This document shows positions 34,852 to 47,799 of a DNA stretch of 64,000 bases, piece after piece. The first letter of the stretch is position 1, and each line of letters begins with the position of its first letter. The stretch is from Pardosa pseudoannulata (taxonomy: Eukaryota; Arthropoda; Arachnida; Araneae; Lycosidae), in assembly GCA_032207245.1 (NCBI GenBank), contig CM063500.1, forward strand, positions 62,685,875-62,749,874, read 5' to 3'. The notes under the pieces were generated by a model, which did not search any database, was not told the DNA's origin, and saw only the letters and a program-made list of their open reading frames with translations. The position numbers were made by a program, and so were the translations under genes.

Positions 34852-37800
34852 TTAGTAGCCATATCGTGCATATCCTAAGCCACCGAGGATGCCGAGTCCA
34901 AGTCCTCCGTATCCATAGCCAGCGTTGCCATATCCGTAGCCGGCATTGCCATATCCACCGTATCCGTAACCGGCATTTCCATATCCACCGTATCCGTAAC
35001 CAGCATTACCATAGCCTCCATAACCGATGTTGCCGTATCCACCATATCCGAGTCCTACACCACCAGCATAGGGAGCATCGGAGACCATGAGTACAGCAGC
35101 TGGGTTCTGGTTGGCGGTGCCTGGTTCGTTAGTCTTGACCTGAGCTCTGAATCCACCGTGATCAGCAACGTAGTCGACCTGCCTCTTGACACCCCTGTCA
35201 TCGGTGAATCCGTAACTTCCCTTCACGGCGTGGCCACCATTACCTTCCTCTTGTCTGTACTGTTCACCGTGTTTGTCCTTGATGTCATATCCAAACTTGT
35301 AAGGTTGAGGAGCATGGTGAACTGGCTCATGTACCTACAGTGGAAGAAGTAATGTTAGTATCATTTTTTTTCAAATTGCCGCAATTTCCTTAGTTTAAAG
35401 AAATCTGAATTTTTCTTTCTACCTATGTATGAAATGTTTATAGGTTTTGAATAAAATGATAATACCAACGATTGCGTATCTTAGACTTGATTAAAGGAAT
35501 GCAATCCCATTCTGTTTTTCTAACCTTGTTATACCTAAAATGATTATTTTATAACGTATAGCATTTCTATTTCTTAAAGCACAAGTAATATTCTGGATTT
35601 TAAACAGGTTTTTATTGTGTGTTTATAGAAGTATAACTGTTCTAACACTTTAAGGTATCTGCTAAAGAAAGCTGTCTGTGCTCCAAATTCGACTTTTTGT
35701 CACAAATAAAATATCAGTTTTGCTAATTATTGATTACAGATACTAGAAAATTTTTGAAACTGCAGGAAAACACTTTTTTATTTTCTATTATATGTATATA
35801 AGCGTGTCTTTTTAGTAAGATTTTTTCCGTTGTACATAGAAGCGTTAAAACGTATTGGAGTTAAGTAGTAGTTGTTAGAAAGTAGAAGGTGAAGTACTTA
35901 CGGGCACAAAAGCCATGGTAACGCCAAGGGCGGCAGCGAAAAGGAAAATCTGTAAAAAGAAGAAATTGATTAAAATAAAAATTGAGTTTGAGTTGTGTAT
36001 AGCTAAGGTATCTCATATAAAAATTACCAATATTCTAGGTCATTAAATCCATTATACTATCTTAATCAGATGAACAAAATTAATTAAACTGTTAATATTC
36101 TCTTTTATTTTTAGCAAAAGAATTTCGTATTTGAATAAAAGGAGATTAAGAAACTATGCATGATGTTTTTAATAAGTGTGTAGGCAACAAGATTCTTGGT
36201 AGATATTTCTTAATAAGATTGGTGATCTTTTTACCATCGAAGTTAAGTAGACAGCAATATTTCACTTAAAAATGAGCATGGTATATTCTCCTTGTGAAAT
36301 TAGTATACATTCGTAATTTCCTTTCTTATGCGAAATGAAAATATTAGATAAAGAGATCTGCTATGTTAGTTATTAACAAGAAAAGAGAATATTATACCAA
36401 TAACCAGCTACTGGAATAAAATATAGGGTCTTGCTTTAAACAGAAAAGTAATTTAAAATGTAATTTTGTTTTTCCAGCAATTGCTAGTTCCTCATTACTC
36501 AGATATTTTCAATGCTAAAGAAATAATTTAGATGACAGAAATTAACTAGACAACATTTATTAGAAAGAAGAACTGTTATTACAAAAAGTTTAGTAATATA
36601 CTCAATTTTAAATAGTAAAAAAGTTTTAATTTTTTATTTCTCTTTTATCCTCTTTCAAAATTAACGTTAGATCCCATCAATATTATCGCTTCTTTTTAGA
36701 GACAGTTAAGAATAGCTTGTAGAAATTCTGTTATTTTCATTTTAAAGATTTCTTTTTCAGAGAGGGTACGTGGAGGTAAAATGTCTACCAAATTTTCAAT
36801 TTTCTGATAGTATTTTTAAATTTATTATTTAAATCAGCACTTCTGATTTTTGAAGCATCGCACAGGACTTTTTTCGGCAGGTGCTTCTATTGAAATAAGG
36901 ACCGGTAGCTATATTTACTTTAATATTACTTTAACTATTATTAATATTATATTTAAAATTTTACTTTTATTCTCACTTTTATATTTACATTTTATTTTTG
37001 ATGCCACTAAAAGATCTTTTTTTTGTTTTCTTAGAACAAGGTTTCCTTTTGAGAATAGGTAGAGGGAAATCTTAAAAACAATTTACAAATTTTTCAAGAG
37101 TATCTATTACATATAAATGTATTATTTGGATCGACATTGTATGATTCTCTGAACAGCACACATAAATTTACTTTTGCGAAAGGCACATAGATTGAAATCA
37201 TGACAAATTGTTTTAATTTAAAAAAATCCATTTTTCATTTCTTATTTTACATGTAACACCAAATAAATCTTTTTTCTAGTTTTTCATTTCCTCTCTTTCT
37301 AGTTTTCTCTTTTATAAATGGCAACCTATGATGTTTAAAATGATAGCTGATCAGTAAAGTGACGTGCTGTAGTATTCAAAGTTATTTAAACTTCATATTT
37401 ATTTTATTCTATACATTCCATAATAATTTTGATTTAAGTTTATATGTAATCGACAGAAATGTCTCGGATATTAACACATTGTGCGGGCACATTTCACAGT
37501 GTAATTGTACCGTGAGCTTGCATTTTGCGCGTAAATTTAGTAACTCAGTTAAATCTCAATAGATTAAAAATTATTTAATTTTAAACTAATAATGTAAAAA
37601 TTAGTTTTTATTTGTCTAAGTATTTCCAGAATCTATGTAGTAGACAAGAACATTCGGCTTTTTTTTCCTGTATATACCTTTATTTTTGTACCCACAAACA
37701 AACTCTGTTGTTACACAATCCCGTACTAATACGTGATCCGCGCTCAAGTATCAATCGTCAGAAAACGTACTAGTACGTGACCCGCATGCAATGTGTTAAA

Positions 37801-38253
37801 AGGTTCTAATATACTGTGATTACATATGGTAGCGAATAAACATCTTATTGTTCAATTTTTTTACCTATAATTTTAAAAAGCTTTTAGCTTACCAGTAACA
37901 CAGACTGGTATTATTCATAGTTCCTTACATTTTACAATTCGTTTATTTCTAAGAACCTATGATAATTTAGCTTTAAAATATTCATCAATATACATTTGGG
38001 AGAAATGGTGTGGTCATTAACGATTTAATATATTTTACTAATTGGGATCTAGATGAATACTAGAATAAGAAATTAATTTGTGAGGTCTTCCGTAGACTGC
38101 AACGTCAGTAGACTACTAAAAGATGTAAATGTGTTTAAATGGCAAAAATTACTTGTGGAAAATTGTCCAAAACGCACAAAGCCTCACTCTATTAAATGAA
38201 AATACTTTCTCAAGTTTAGAAGCAACAGAAAACATACTAACCTTGCAGATCAT
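34852..38253 (-). CDS. Cuticle gene 3: RR chitin-binding, Gly/Tyr-rich cuticular protein, 180 aa
   Basis: Coding exons are 38242-38253 (MICK), 35902-35949 (IFLFAAALGVTMAFVP) and 34852-35334. Exon 2 is 48 bp, three shorter than in the other genes, because the donor follows the Pro codon (CCC|GTAAGT) and the last Val codon is gone. Exon 3 begins VHEPVHH after CTGTAG, so it has no internal Met start; the short MICK exon supplies the only start. The RR domain equals that of gene 1. The tail has three full [10 protein letters not shown] units and one shortened unit (GNAGYGY), a loss of three residues. AATAAA lies at 34813-34818. Intron 1 contains a TTAA-flanked MITE. Intron 2 is the shortest of the family, 567 bp. 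Confidence 0.92.
37471..37799. mobile_element. TTAA-flanked MITE in intron 1 of cuticle gene 3
   Basis: A 321-bp element lies between TTAA at 37471-37474 and TTAA at 37796-37799. Both ends read inward from TTAA as CACATTG(CAT)GCGGG, on opposite strands. TTAA target duplication is the mark of piggyBac-type transposition. The right end carries one 44-bp unit plus part of a second (GTACTAGTACG with TCAAGTATCAATCGTCAG). It shares that unit, GTACCCACAAACAAAC and the AATTATTTAATTTT stretch with the larger relative at 56899-58030 in reverse orientation. Confidence 0.75.
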
Positions 38254-38310
38254 TTTGTAAGTAGAACTTCGTAAATGCTAAATTCATGTCAGATACACAG
38301 AATGTCCGCC

Positions 38311-38408
38311 TATATATACTTTACATTCAGTGTGGTATTTTTTAATAAATGGGATTAAGAGTTCACGGTTGAATTATTTTCCACTTTTTTTAAGTTTTGC
38401 GACATATG
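38311..38408 (-). promoter_or_regulatory. Cuticle gene 3 promoter: TATA box and conserved upstream block
   Basis: TATATATA at 38311-38318, then upstream (38331-38408) ATATGTCGCAAAAC, AATTCAACCGTGAAC, TCTTAATCCC and ATTTATTAAAAAATACCAC. The leader includes GGACATTCTGTG and GCATTTACGAAGTTCTAC. Confidence 0.75.
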
Positions 38409-38929
38409 AAATGAAAATATGAAAGTAAAAATAAAGCAGTTTCATATAAGAATATAACAGTTTATGTGTTTCAAGTTCAGAATTATTATTTACAGTTTTT
38501 CTTGCATATTTAAGTTGATATCATCGGAGATTAAAGAAATGCAAAATTTATCAGATATTAAGAAGGTTTTGAAACATATTTAGGAAGAAAAAACCTGATA
38601 TTGACATGAAGCAATATGTGTAATACTTCTGATAATAACATAGGTAAGACATACAGTCATTATTTATTTTTAATACTTTAAAAGTATTTTTCATTTGTTA
38701 TTGTTATTTCCCACTCTAACATGGCTGAGTTTTATGCCTAATAGACTGTAATTCAGATATGGAATGTTAGGGCCTTTGTGGTATCGGACTATGTTTAGGT
38801 TTGTAATTTTACTCATTTTTCCATTTATTGGTGATTTGGTAAATAAAAACCGGAATACTGGTGTACCAGCATTTTACCGGCATTTCTTTTTAAATCTCAA
38901 AAAATTAAAATGAAAATAATGTAAGTATC

Positions 38930-39806
38930 AGGTACAAAATACAATGGATTTTGGTTTTGAACTTTTATTGCAAGGCAAATTTCTGAATAGGAATTAATAT
39001 AAAACGTAAACATTTAAATATTGACAAAATATTCAATAATAAAATTTATTTACTAATCAATTTATTAAGATATTTCCAAATATATACAATGGTTTTTGGT
39101 TTTGCACTTTTATTGCAAGGTAAATTTCTAAATAGGAATTAATATAAAATGTAAACATTTAAATATCGACAAAATAATCAATAATAAAATTTATTTGCTA
39201 ATCAATTTATTAAGATATAACCAAATACATACAATGATTTTTGGTTTTGCACTTATATTGTAAAGCAAATATCTGAATAGGAATTAATATAAAATGTATA
39301 CATTTAAATATAGACAAAATATTCAATAATAAAATTTATTTACTAATCAATTTATTAAGATATTACCAAATACATACAATGGTTTTTGGTTTTGCACTTT
39401 TAATGCAAGGCAAATATCTAAGTAGGAATTAATATAAAATGTAAACATTTAAATATCGACAAAATATTGAATAATAAAATCCATTTACTAATCAATTTAT
39501 TAAGATATTACCAAATATATACAATGATTTTTGGTTTTGCACTTTTATTGCAAGGCAGATTTCTGAGTAGGATTTAATATAAAATGTAAACATTTAAAAA
39601 TCGACAAAATATTTAACAATAAAATTTACTTACTAATCAATTTCTTAAGATATTACCAAATACATACAATGATTTTTGGTTTTGCACTTTTATTGCGAGG
39701 CAAAATACTGAATAATAACTAATGTAAAATGTAAACATTTAAATATCAAGAAAATATTCAATAATAAAATTTATATACTAATATATTTATTAAAATATTA
39801 GTAAAA
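38930..39806. repeat. Tandem repeat, six copies of 145 bp
   Basis: TTGGTTTTG recurs at 38951, 39096, 39241, 39386, 39531 and 39676, an exact spacing of 145 bp. Units share GGAATTAATATAAAA, GTAAACATTTAAATA, AATAATAAAATTTA and ACTAATCAATTTATTAAGA. The constant spacing with scattered substitutions indicates an array that diverged by point change more than by indel. Confidence 0.9.
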
Positions 39807-42800
39807 GTTTTAAAAGGCTAGAACTGAAACGAAGGAATGTAAAGAATAATACAGATGTGATAGGCAATTTTTATAGCTTAATATTTTTTAAAAGTATGTT
39901 CTTATAAGGATTAATTTGTCCAAAGCTTTATCAACTAATGAAGATTTAATTTTGGTATGAAAAAGTATAGCTGGTGAAAAAAATTTCTCTGATTCTATAC
40001 TCGTTGTTGAACGTACGGTTTAATAGAGGACGAATATTGCAATTGAAATCTTTTTTTTAAATTTCGGATAAAAAACATCTTATATTTGGTAATTACTAAT
40101 AAATGTTTTTATTTACTGTTAAATATTTACAGACCTATTATCCTTTTTACTAGTAAACTTTTAAAAGGATTGTACAAGCCCTAAGAAATACTTTTTTTTT
40201 TGTAAAATCATGTATACTGAAACCAAATATTTAAGTTGTCTCAAACATTATAAATGATACTTAAGGCTTTCTTTAAGTGTCTATATTTTGATAGGCAATG
40301 CACCTTTAACAACGTAATAAAATTAGAAAATTTTCCTAGATATTTGGAATCTAACTTAAAATTATAAAAACTAAAAATTTTTATACATCATAAAAAAATA
40401 TTATAATGATTATAATATTACTATGTTGAAGAATCAAGACAGGAGAATTTTAGAAAAAGGATGTTATTGAACATATTACAAGGTAAGTCGTTTTAAAATA
40501 TAGATATTAGCTAAAACTTGAATTAAAGTTATTTCAAAACTACTTTCTATAAATCGAAGTAATAATAAAGAAATATTTTTGATATAAAAAAATCAGACAT
40601 TCATTTAAATATGAAGAAAATTAGAATTTGAATTAAAAAAAATAACAAGTTTTCATAAACAAGTTAGATGTCTAATTAACTGATTCATATTAATTCATTA
40701 TATCGACAATAAAACTGTATGCAACCAGAAAATAATTTGATTTATCTGTTGAGTACATTATTTTAAATCTTACAGATTGAAATGTAACATTTAAATTCTT
40801 CTATCATTATTGTTTCTTTACGTTTTGGTTTGCTCTTGTAAGATTTATCTTATATATATTTTGTTGCAATCAACTGAGAAGGATAATTTCATAATATTTT
40901 AGAAGTTAAAACAGATCTTCAATGTTTGTAAAATTCCAAAATGTTTGTAAAATTTTATTATTTACTCCAAAACTTTAATTAGCGTAAACGGATGCAACAA
41001 TCCATGCTAAATGATAGGTTCATTCAGAATTGTTTTTCCCAACCAGGATTCATTGAAAAAAGGAAGACGAAACAGTTGAGTTCTGTAACACAATTTGAGA
41101 AAATCACTGATAATCCTCTAGAATAACGTCCGCAGTACGTAAATATTTATATTGTTTAGTGGTCTCAGTGGTTTATTGATATCTGTAATATTTTCACTTC
41201 CCTGATTTCCGTCACTAATTTCTAGATTCCCCTTTTAAGCTCAGTTAAAAATTCTGGTGGAATAATTTTTACGTTTTAGAGAAGTAAAGAGAGGAACTTA
41301 AGACACAATTCTCAAAATGTTTGAGCATCTAAATTATTTAAATTTTTATCATATGGAGCAACATTTTATATTATTTGTCCCTATCAGATAAATTTATGTT
41401 TCCAAAAGTACACCAATATGATTAATTACTACAAAACATCACTTTGGATTATTGCGCTTGATTTGATAGCAAATAATGTTTTTATTCAATTTGTCTTGCT
41501 TTAAATAGTGTCAGTTAAAAATAACTCTATCAGTCATAAAGCAACTCTTCAGTGTTATGTATTTACATACAATAGCAAATAGTTTTTTATCCGATGTTTT
41601 TCTTTTTGACTCGCAAAAGAGACAGTTTATAAAAAATCATCCAATATATTAGAAAGCTTCGCTTTGGATTATTGTTCTTACAAGTGATAACAAGTTAATT
41701 TTTTTTCCCATGCTTTCTTTCTAATTTATACACAACATCCTATGATGTTTAAAATGACAGCCGATTACTTATGAGGACAAGTAGTAATATTCAACGTTTA
41801 TCAAACCTCATATTTGTTTTACCCTTGGGAGTAAAATAAATTAGATTTAATACATAGATTGGTATGCATCGACAGGAATTGCACAGGCAGTAATGGATGA
41901 AGAGAATCGGTTAATAAAAATTCTTTGCTGTAATTTTTGGAATTTTGGTCTAAATTAATTAAGATTTATCAACATAATACTTCCGTTATCAGATTGTACT
42001 TAAAAAGAAATGAAATTCAAGGATCAGAATCAGTATTATAAACAACAGTTAAAACCTAAAGCAAAATTTGTGTATTAGTCCTATTTCTAGAGATAAGGAT
42101 TTGCACCAAATAAAAATTATTTCATTTAAAATGGAATTCAACTATTTTATATTTATTTTCTATCTACGTGAGGAAATAATATTATGATTTTTTAACATTT
42201 GTAGCATGTATATTTCAGTTTGTAATGTATATATCTTTGGGCATTTCAGTATTCAGTGAAAGATTGATACTTAAATTATCATAAACACATGGCTGATCTG
42301 ATAGGGATATACCAGTACAGTAACTGCTGGCTCCTACCGATGGTATTATATCCAAGTCCTGTTTCTGTAACACCGGATACGTTTGAGACTATAAGAAACA
42401 TTATTTTGTAATTTCATTGTTTCTAACTTCAATTTATTTAATTTAAAAAGGAAAACTTTTAAAATTGCAACTATAGACCTGCAGCTTCGAGGTACTTTAA
42501 TAACAAATAATACTTTAAAGAAAATAACATAAAAATATTTATTTTTAAACATATCTGTAAAGATAGTTTGCTTTAGTCACCTCCAAGTTTTCCAGTTTAT
42601 GTTTTAATAATATTATAAATATCCTGGGATTACAATTATTTATATTTTCATCAATAATACAAGATAAACTTGAATTGTTTTAATGTTACTATTTCCAAAA
42701 AATCATAAAATATTTCGTAATAATTCATTAGATATTTGTTAAGATATGTACAAAACCAGTTTAATTATGAAGAATAAGCATTATGAAGAATTTATCAGAA

Positions 42801-43004
42801 TAAGAATGAAAGTTCCTCGTGAGAACTGTAACCGTGGAATAAGTAAACGAGTGAGAAAAATTACGCTATTTTTTTATCCAATATCCATGCTGTTTAGATT
42901 TTATGTTTACAAGTCTTTATTTTCAATTGAATAAATAAATAATCTAAGTGATTATTAAATAAACTAATAATCAAGGAGTTTTCATGTAAAATTGCCCTTC
43001 CACT
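39807..43004. other. Spacer between cuticle genes 3 and 4
   Basis: AT-rich, no supported gene. 41735-41880 resembles 37316-37460 (CCTATGATGTTTAAAATGA, then CTTCATATTT or CCTCATATTT, then ATCGACAG), so it is a paralogous copy of part of intron 1 of gene 3, here without the MITE. 43005-43125 resembles the 3' flank of gene 2. Confidence 0.55.
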
Positions 43005-43167
43005 ACTATGCGTCAACAATTTAAATCATCAGAAACAGCAGAAGCTTTAGTGTTCTAAATGCTTTGATATGAACGACTTATACATAAAGTGAGAGACATA
43101 AAGAATAGTTTTAAAAATTCATTATTTATTTTTTAAATGTGTCTGTACAAACAAAAATCTTATTTGC

Positions 43168-45093
43168 TTAGTATCCATATCGTGCATATCCCAAACCACC
43201 AAGAATACCGAGACCAAGTCCTCCGTATCCATAACCAGCATTGCCATATCCTCCGTATCCTGCATTGCCATATCCTCCATATCCGTAACCTGCATTTCCA
43301 TATCCTCCGTATCCATAACCAGCATTGCCATAGCCTCCATAACCGATGTTGCCATATCCTCCATATCCGAGTCCTACACCACCAGCGTAAGGAGCATCGG
43401 AGACCAGGAGTACTGCTGCTGGGTTCTGATTGGCTGTTCCTGGCTCGTTGGTCTTGACCTGAGCTCTGAAGCCACCGTGATCGGCAACATAGTCGACCTG
43501 CCTCTTGACACCACGGTCATCGGTAAATCCGTAGCTTCCCTTCACGGCGTGGCCACCGTTGCCTTCCTCTTGTCTGTACTGTTCACCATGTTTGTCCTTG
43601 ATGTCATAGCCAAACTTGTAGGGATGAGGGGCATGGTGAACTGGCTCATGGACCTAAATATAAAATAAACCATGTTATAAATTTATGTATCATTTTCGAG
43701 TGTCTTAAAGAATATATTTGAACTTAATTTTCCTTTGGAACTATAGTTAAATTGTTAACAATCTTTAAAATACTTTTCTAATTAAGATGCATTAAATTTT
43801 GTGATGCATTAAATTATATGCTATATCTTAGAATTTTAGTGTAAGCAATCATTGATTTATTTTCTCCTATATTGTTATTACAGGACTGATAACGCCTATT
43901 ATTTCGTATTATTGAAATAAAAGCATTCTGTTCAGAACATTTTGATTAGTTTGAACTTTGCACTGTATAAAATACATATTAAATCTAAACTAATGCAATG
44001 TAACTCCTTACAGTTGCTTGTTAATTTTGTTTCCCGATAAAAAGGAAACTTACTAAAGGTTACTATATTTATAGCTTTAATGACATTTTATTTATGTTTT
44101 TGAATCATAATGGAATAAAATGGACTTATTACTTAGTATTGTTAAAAATTTTAAAAAGAGATTTTTTTAAAGTTTTTCGGTGATTTAAATAGTTAATGCC
44201 TTTTTACTATTAGAAATAAAACATATTTGTAAAAGAAAGCAAAATAATTTAAAGAAATGTTCACACCATCCGAAATTGTTTTATTTTATATAAACATTAC
44301 TTTGTGGAGTTCTATTAAATAAATTAAATTCTAAATTTTTTTTATCACTTTTGGAGAAATTATGTTTTATAAGTGCATGTCTTGTAATTTTCATCTTGAG
44401 AAAACTTTTTTTTCCTTCATTGAATTATATTGTTATGATATGTAAGGATTATTCTTATTTTACCTTTTTCTTTGTTTTGTTTAAAGTTACATTAAGTCAT
44501 TTATGATTTAATAAGTAAATGTTTAGATACTTACCACTGGCATAAATGCCATGCTAATGCCAATCACGGCAGCAAAAAGAAAAACCTGAAAGTAAAAAAC
44601 ATAATTAATGACATAAGTCAATTAAATTTATTATCAGAATATTTAATTATATTATATTTATATCCTTTCATTGATGGAGTAGTATTGCTTAGATTCTTTG
44701 AACTGGTAATTTAGAAATTTTAATTAAACTTAAATTATTTAACTCAAAAATCTGTCTTAACATTTTTTTAAAATTTTCTAATTTTAACCCTCTTACTGTG
44801 CATGAATTGATCTGTTTGTTATTCATATCAGCTTAAACGGGTATACATTTGCATTCAAGCTAAGAATCGAGCTAAATTCTCGAGAGAAGAGCATGACCAG
44901 AAATTGAAATTGGTTTGTTATATCAAAAGAGCATAATAATTGTTGATAATGACGGATGGTTTAGTTTTGCAAAACAGTTATCTACAAAAAATGTATACAT
45001 TTCACTGTGAACTCATATACAAAAAAGATAATTCAATACTTACTGGAGATTCATTTATACTAATTACTTATATCTATCTATATGTGTATATAT

Positions 45094-45151
<58 letters not shown>

Positions 45152-45279
45152 ATATACATATATATTTATATATGTATGCATATATATTTATATTTATACA
45201 CGTATATATATATAATATATATAGATATATATATATATATATACATATGCATGCAAATGCAATATAGCTCTATTATCTC

Positions 45280-45310
<31 letters not shown>

Positions 45311-47130
45311 TCGATAATATATTTTTTTCTTATAACTATATGAACGGGATAAATTATATCTACGATAGATATATAATTTCAACTATATATATATGCAGAG
45401 AATATATACTAAATCTAGCACCTCTATACTTTTATATTTTGTAAATATTTCAGATTATATATAAAATGTATTTTAATTTATATATATAAAAAATATAGCT
45501 TAGCAACTCATATATATCCCTTTTGTCTATTATTATTGGCTTCATTATTCTGAACTTAACAATTCTCATACGGAAGTAAATGTTAAAAATAAAATTTTGG
45601 AATTCCCACTAAAACTAATAAGAAAAAAAATTCTTGACGTCGGAAAAACAGAGTAAAGAAGCTGACGTGGAAGTAAGTAATAGGAATTTGATTTTGTTAA
45701 TATCAATATCTGTTTCATATAATTTTTAGGAACTATGTGATTAGAGCGATTTAAATTGTTGGCTGGTTATCAGTCACCGAAATCTTCACTCTTGGTTTCT
45801 GTCGGAAAAATGTGAACAAAGGATATCTAAATGACATATCCATGGACAGAAGAAATACAATAAAATGTTTTATATACGAAATAAAATGTGTCTTCGATGC
45901 CTTAATCACTCTTCCGTATTTTATTTATACTTGTCTATATTTGTATATACAATTAATATTTATACATCGATGTGAAAATGTATGTATGGACATGCACTAT
46001 AGCTGTATTGGAGATCTAGTTTTCCTTTATTTATGGCAATACTTCTAAGGCGACAAATTTTCTTCCAAAAAAGGTTGTGAACGTGGGTAAATTTTATACT
46101 ATAGATATACATTTCAACTATCAGCTAAGTGCAGCAAAGGGAATACTAATTCTGTCACATCTAACTTTTAGATAATATTGTTGAAACCTCCAGATTTGGG
46201 ATTAAAAACAGTATTTCAAACATCCAGTTTGCCGAATAATGGCCGATTGGTTAGGGTGCTGGCCTTCGGAACCGGAGTTTGTGGGTTCGAATCCCACTGT
46301 GGTATGAATGTTCGTAGCCGTTCGGAATCGGCTTTAAGCTGTAGGTCCCGGTCTCATTAGACCTCGTGTTGCAAAAAGTAGACCGTAGCACTCCAAACCA
46401 AACCAAACATCCAGTTTAAAAAACTAACGAAAGGTATCATAATTTATTCTGTTATTAAATTTTTTTCCAACGCATCTGGCAGTACAGGCACATAACTTTA
46501 TGCTAATACCGTTACCCTTTTAGCACCACCCGGTAGGCACTCGTAGCTTAAGGTATGCTATAACCTCAAGTAACATTGTCGCCACTGTGGACCAAGCAGA
46601 AGAACCACACTGTTGTCAATTATTGGCTTTATTATTATGAACTATCAAAATAATTCTCATACAGAAGTGAATATTAATATCAAATAAAATAATTAATAAT
46701 AATCGTTTATAAGAAAAAAAATTATTATAGAAAAACAGCGAAATTTCGACTGTCTTTTATTTTGAAAATTAATTTTTTTGTAAATATCAATATCTGTTTT
46801 ATATAATTTATCAGTAGACTATATGATTAGAGTTAAGAGATTTTAAGATTTAAGTTGAGTGGTTATTCATTGCCGGTTTGTTTTGTTTTGGAACACTACA
46901 GTTTACTTTTTGCAACACGAGGGCTGATGAGACCGGTACCTACTATTTATTGCCGGAATAGTAAGTATATTTTTCTGCTTTCTGGTTATAAAGACAAACT
47001 TTTACCGCCTGTAGTGTTTTTCTATTTTTAAATGACAATAGTTTAAAAAGAAGAAAATATTACCAATGTATCTAGCAGAAAGCTAAATAAGTATAAAATG
47101 CACAGAAAATATACAAACCTTGCAGATCAT
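43168..47130 (-). CDS. Cuticle gene 4: RR chitin-binding, Gly/Tyr-rich cuticular protein, 182 aa
   Basis: Coding exons are 47119-47130 (MICK), 44535-44585 ([17 protein letters not shown]) and 43168-43653. Exon 3 begins [16 protein letters not shown] after TATTTAG; the Gln before PYKFGY in other copies is His here. The RR domain is otherwise unchanged. After it, AVLMVSD of the others is AVLLVSD. The tail has a two-residue deletion in one unit ([15 protein letters not shown]). AATAAA lies at 43125-43130. Intron 1 (2.5 kb) holds (TA)n tracts, a 260-bp direct duplication and two SINEs, one of them apparently recent. Its signal peptide and that of gene 5 share FMPV in place of FVPV. Confidence 0.92.
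45060..45320. repeat. (TA)n microsatellite cluster in intron 1 of cuticle gene 4
   Basis: Several interrupted TA runs with short unique stretches between them (for example ATGCATGCAAATGCAATATAG near 45245). No coding content. Confidence 0.9.
45525..45785. repeat. Direct duplication, copy 1
   Basis: About 260 bp match 46615-46880: TTATTGGCTTCATTATT, CAATTCTCATACGGAAGT, AAGAAAAAAAATT, then TATCAATATCTGTTT.ATA and TATGTGATTAGAG. Both copies lie in intron 1 of cuticle gene 4. No terminal repeats were found. Confidence 0.75.
46231..46404 (+). mobile_element. Recent tRNA-derived SINE with perfect target duplication
   Basis: A 174-bp element is flanked by the 13-bp direct repeat AAACATCCAGTTT at 46218-46230 and 46405-46417. 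The head has an A box (TGGCCGATTGGTTAGGG) and a B box (GGGTTCGAATCCCACTG), as in a tRNA. The body reads GTTCGTAGCCGTTCGGAATC, GGCTTTAAGCTGTAGGTCC and TCTCATTAGACCTCG. It ends GTAGCACTCCAAACCAAACC. This is the best-preserved member here and serves as local reference for the family. Confidence 0.92.
46615..46880. repeat. Direct duplication, copy 2
   Basis: Partner of 45525-45785, with more indels in its middle part. Confidence 0.75.
46881..46960 (-). mobile_element. SINE 3' part
   Basis: On the minus strand it shows GTAGGTACCGGTCTCATCAG, CCTCGTGTTGCAAAAAGTA and GTTCCAAAACAAAACAAAC, matching the end of the 46231 SINE. The head is missing. Confidence 0.7.
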
Positions 47131-47188
47131 TTTGTTGAATGTAGAACTTCGCAAATTCTAAATAATGCCAGGTACTTAGAATGGCTGG

Positions 47189-47288
47189 CTATATATACTT
47201 TATTTTTAGAGTGGTATTTTTTAATAATTGGGATTAAAAGTTCACGATTGATCGGGTTTTGAATTATTTTTCTATTGCGACATGTGAA
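47189..47288 (-). promoter_or_regulatory. Cuticle gene 4 promoter: TATA box and conserved upstream block
   Basis: TATATATAG at about 47189-47197, then upstream (47211-47288) CACATGTCGCAATAG, AATCGTGAAC, TTTTAATCCC and AATTATTAAAAAATACCAC. The leader has CCATTCTAAGT and GAATTTGCGAAGTTCTAC. Confidence 0.75.
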
Positions 47289-47799
47289 ATAAAAATATGA
47301 GGCTCGAAAAAAAAGCAGTTTTAAATAGAAAAGTAGCAATTGAAATGTGTCAAGTTCAGAATTATGATTTGTATTATTTTCATAAATATTTTCTGCGATC
47401 TTATCGGCGGTTAATGAAGTGACTGGATTTTATATTTCAAGAAGTTAATTCAGCATTTTATGTCAAACACCAGATTTGTAACAGTGAAATGTTTTAGTTA
47501 ATAACGAAATCTGCATATGACGAAAATATCTAAATTTAACGGATATTAACACTGTAGTCGCAGTCAGTTGTCAGTACTCCTGTTTTACACAGGCAGCAAT
47601 GTTAGCAAAAGAAATGAAAATGACTTTTAGCTTTAAGGTTAAAATTTTACCTTAACTTTCTTGAGCAAAGTAAACCTTCGCTTAGGTTGTGTTTAGGATA
47701 ATTTGAGATTCTGTAAACCAAGACATTCTGGATGTGTCATAATTTGGATGCAACGCACTACACAATATCCTTACTCTGAAGTAAATCCAACCACGCTGT

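Noticed and set aside
42330..42375. Possible further cuticle gene fragment (TATATCCAAGTCCTG resembles CATATCCGAGTCCTAC)
   Set aside because: Match too short and without adjoining repeats or stop region.
47127..47339. 70-codon minus-strand frame over the gene 4 promoter
   Set aside because: It covers the TATA box and conserved promoter block and only overlaps the MICK exon by chance. The same applies to 56516-56698 near gene 5.
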